From a bacterium (GTDB taxonomy: Bacteria; 4484-113; JAGGVC01): a stretch of 7,395 bases of DNA. How positions within the stretch are numbered: position 1 is the stretch's first letter; the number at the start of each line of letters is the position of its first letter. Location of the stretch: positions 1-7,395 of the forward strand of contig JABRWB010000042.1 in NCBI GenBank assembly GCA_039961635.1, in the 5' to 3' direction. Made by a program: the position numbers and the translations under genes. Positions 5,806 to 7,395 of this stretch are shown piece after piece. Under the pieces are notes generated by a model. That model searched no databases and was not told the origin of the DNA. It saw only the letters and a program-made list of their open reading frames with translations.

Positions 5806-5811
5806 CGCACC

Positions 5812-7392
5812 GTGTCAGAACCTAACAAGAAATCCTTCGACCGCGCCGGACTGGAGCATCCCGAAGCCGAAGAGCAAAACGGCTCGGCCGCATCGGTGCC
5901 GGCCGTCAGCGACCTTCCCGAGCAATCCGTCACTCCGATGGCGGAGGATCGCGGACTTTTCGCGTGGCTTTACTTCCACCTCACCAATCTTCCCTCGGCT
6001 GTCGTCGTCCTTTCGATTATCGCGGGACTCTCGATAATCGGAACCATCGTCCCCCAGATGAAGCCTGCCGCGGATTACGCGACGCAGTACGGCGCGGGCA
6101 AGGCGCGGATTTTGATCGCGCTCGGATTCCACGACATCTATCACACGGTCTACTTCAACGTGCTGCTTGGATGGATAAGCGTCAGCGCGATCGTTTGCAG
6201 CTACCTTCGCTTCGTGCGCACGTGGCGGCTGCAGTTCAACCCGCGCGTCCGCATCCGCGCCCGCACGATCGAGCGGCTGCGCCACCACCGCGTCGTACCC
6301 GCAACGGACGCCGCATCCGAGTTCTCCAGGATTGAAGGCGAGCTGAAAAAGCGCGGCTTCCGCACGTTTGCGCTTTCGCATCCGGACGGCGCGCTGAATC
6401 TGTACGCCAGCCGCGGGATGCGCCGGATGTGGGCGCTGGTCGTGCTTCACTTCGCGCTGATAATGATCCTAATAGGCGCGCTGATAAATCTCATCTTCGG
6501 CCAGAACGGAGTAATCGGAATCGAAGACGGCCAGACCGTCACGCTCAAAGTGGACGCGGCCGAGGGCAAGCCGGCGCTCATTCAAAAGCTTGTCGGCGGG
6601 CTTCCCCCGATGGAGTTCACGCTGCACAACGAGCAGTTCGAGATCACCTACGACAAGTTGGTGAAGGAAATCGACTGGTCGAAAATGGGTTCGAACATCC
6701 CGCAGGCCTACAAGGATTTCGAGTCGTTCATCGTCCACCAGTTCACGTCCAATCTCACCGTCGAGCGCAACGGGCGCAAGAAAAGCAAGGTTATTTCCGT
6801 CAACTACCCGCTGCACCTGGACAAGCTCGTTTTGTACCAGTCCGCGTTCAACCGGCGGATCGAGCTGGTCGCGACGATTGACGGCACCGAATTCCGCACC
6901 GAAGTCAGCCAGGGCGTGCCGTTCGAAGTGACGCCGGACGGGCTGCGCGCGGTGCCGCAGGGCAGGCCGGCCACGACCCCGTTCGTTTTCATCATCGACG
7001 ACATCAAAGTCGGCCCGTGGTATCAGGCGGGCGAGTACAAGGGCGAGATCCCGCCGATGGCCAAGCTTCGGGTTCTCGACGCGCGCAGCGCCGAGACGGT
7101 GCAGATGTCGGTGATCACCAAGGACGAGCCGCTGTCCGCGCCCGGCTTCACGCTCGCAATCGGCGACAAAATCGTCTCCGAGAGCATCTTCCAATGGAAA
7201 CGCGATCCGGGGCTGCCGCTCGTTTATCTCGGCTTCATCTTCGTCGTGCTGGGAGTGCTGGGCACGCTTTACTGGCGGTTCCAGCAGGCGTACGTGCGTG
7301 TGGAAAACGGAAAGCTCTACATCGCGCTGCGCAGCACGGGCATCGCCGAGGACGCGGGCAAGTTCCTGGACGGGATTACGGCGGCGGGGTAG
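5812..7392 (+). CDS. resB: Cytochrome c biogenesis protein ResB (Ccs1)
   Basis: ResB is the partner of CcsA/ResC in System II cytochrome c maturation; it positions apocytochrome c outside the membrane for haem attachment. The 526-residue protein starts at GTG 5812. Residues 1-47 are hydrophilic and probably cytoplasmic. Membrane segments lie at about 60-80, 113-133, 207-232 and 469-490, and a large extracytoplasmic domain (about 233-465) sits between the last two, the usual ResB layout. Landmarks include N-L-P-S-A near 59-63, H213 in V-L-H-F-A-L at the head of the third helix, V-N-Y-P-L (330-334) with L-V-L-Y-Q (339-343), and D-P-G-L-P-L-V-Y-L-G (465-474) entering the last helix. It ends three bases before the window edge. 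The thiol-redox partners ResA and CcdA are not in the window. Confidence 0.95.
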   Translation: MSEPNKKSFDRAGLEHPEAEEQNGSAASVPAVSDLPEQSVTPMAEDRGLFAWLYFHLTNLPSAVVVLSIIAGLSIIGTIVPQMKPAADYATQYGAGKARILIALGFHDIYHTVYFNVLLGWISVSAIVCSYLRFVRTWRLQFNPRVRIRARTIERLRHHRVVPATDAASEFSRIEGELKKRGFRTFALSHPDGALNLYASRGMRRMWALVVLHFALIMILIGALINLIFGQNGVIGIEDGQTVTLKVDAAEGKPALIQKLVGGLPPMEFTLHNEQFEITYDKLVKEIDWSKMGSNIPQAYKDFESFIVHQFTSNLTVERNGRKKSKVISVNYPLHLDKLVLYQSAFNRRIELVATIDGTEFRTEVSQGVPFEVTPDGLRAVPQGRPATTPFVFIIDDIKVGPWYQAGEYKGEIPPMAKLRVLDARSAETVQMSVITKDEPLSAPGFTLAIGDKIVSESIFQWKRDPGLPLVYLGFIFVVLGVLGTLYWRFQQAYVRVENGKLYIALRSTGIAEDAGKFLDGITAAG

Positions 7393-7395
7393 GGG

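Noticed and set aside
1-7395. tRNA, rRNA, CRISPR array, insertion sequence, phage or defence genes
   Set aside because: Intergenic stretches were read on both strands; no cloverleaf, regularly spaced repeat array, transposase or terminal inverted repeats were found.

Overview
The window reads as bacterial chromosome and holds a partial gene followed by five complete genes, all on the + strand. The organism cannot be named from this sequence. Two things suggest an anaerobic or respiring bacterium from a GC-rich, perhaps little-studied lineage. First, cytochrome c maturation is of the System II type (CcsA/ResC plus ResB). Second, at least two genes look leaderless, with a perfect TATAAT box 6-7 nt before a GTG start. 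Such promoters are common in several GC-rich phyla. No tRNA, rRNA, CRISPR array, insertion sequence or prophage gene is visible.

Layout. Positions 3-86 are the tail of an unrecognised gene. Positions 87-570 are a non-coding, GC-rich stretch with hairpins, short repeats and a possible G-quadruplex. Positions 571-1995 and 2014-3399 are two tandem, co-transcribed genes for exported proteins of unknown function. They are divergent paralogues of each other: they share E-Y-W-E-L/M-R, W-N-P-D/E-W-D and a TPR-like N-L-G-x-W motif, with equal spacing between the last two. One has a cleavable signal peptide and the other an N-terminal membrane anchor. Their GC content in sampled blocks is about 33-48%, against about 65-70% in the downstream genes. 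Positions 3511-4653 are tgt (queuosine tRNA modification). Positions 4843-5718 are ccsA/resC and positions 5812-7392 are resB, which together form the System II haem-delivery and cytochrome c synthase complex.

Regulation. A 20-bp perfect palindrome separates the paralogue pair from tgt. tgt and resB each appear to have a leaderless promoter. ccsA has a TATAAT box, a leader of about 42 nt and a strong GGAGG ribosome site. A large stem-loop ends just upstream of the resB -10 box.

The most unusual content is the paralogous exported pair, for which no known family is recognised, and the repeated TATAAT-N6/7-GTG arrangement. tgt, ccsA and resB are ordinary, well-conserved housekeeping genes.
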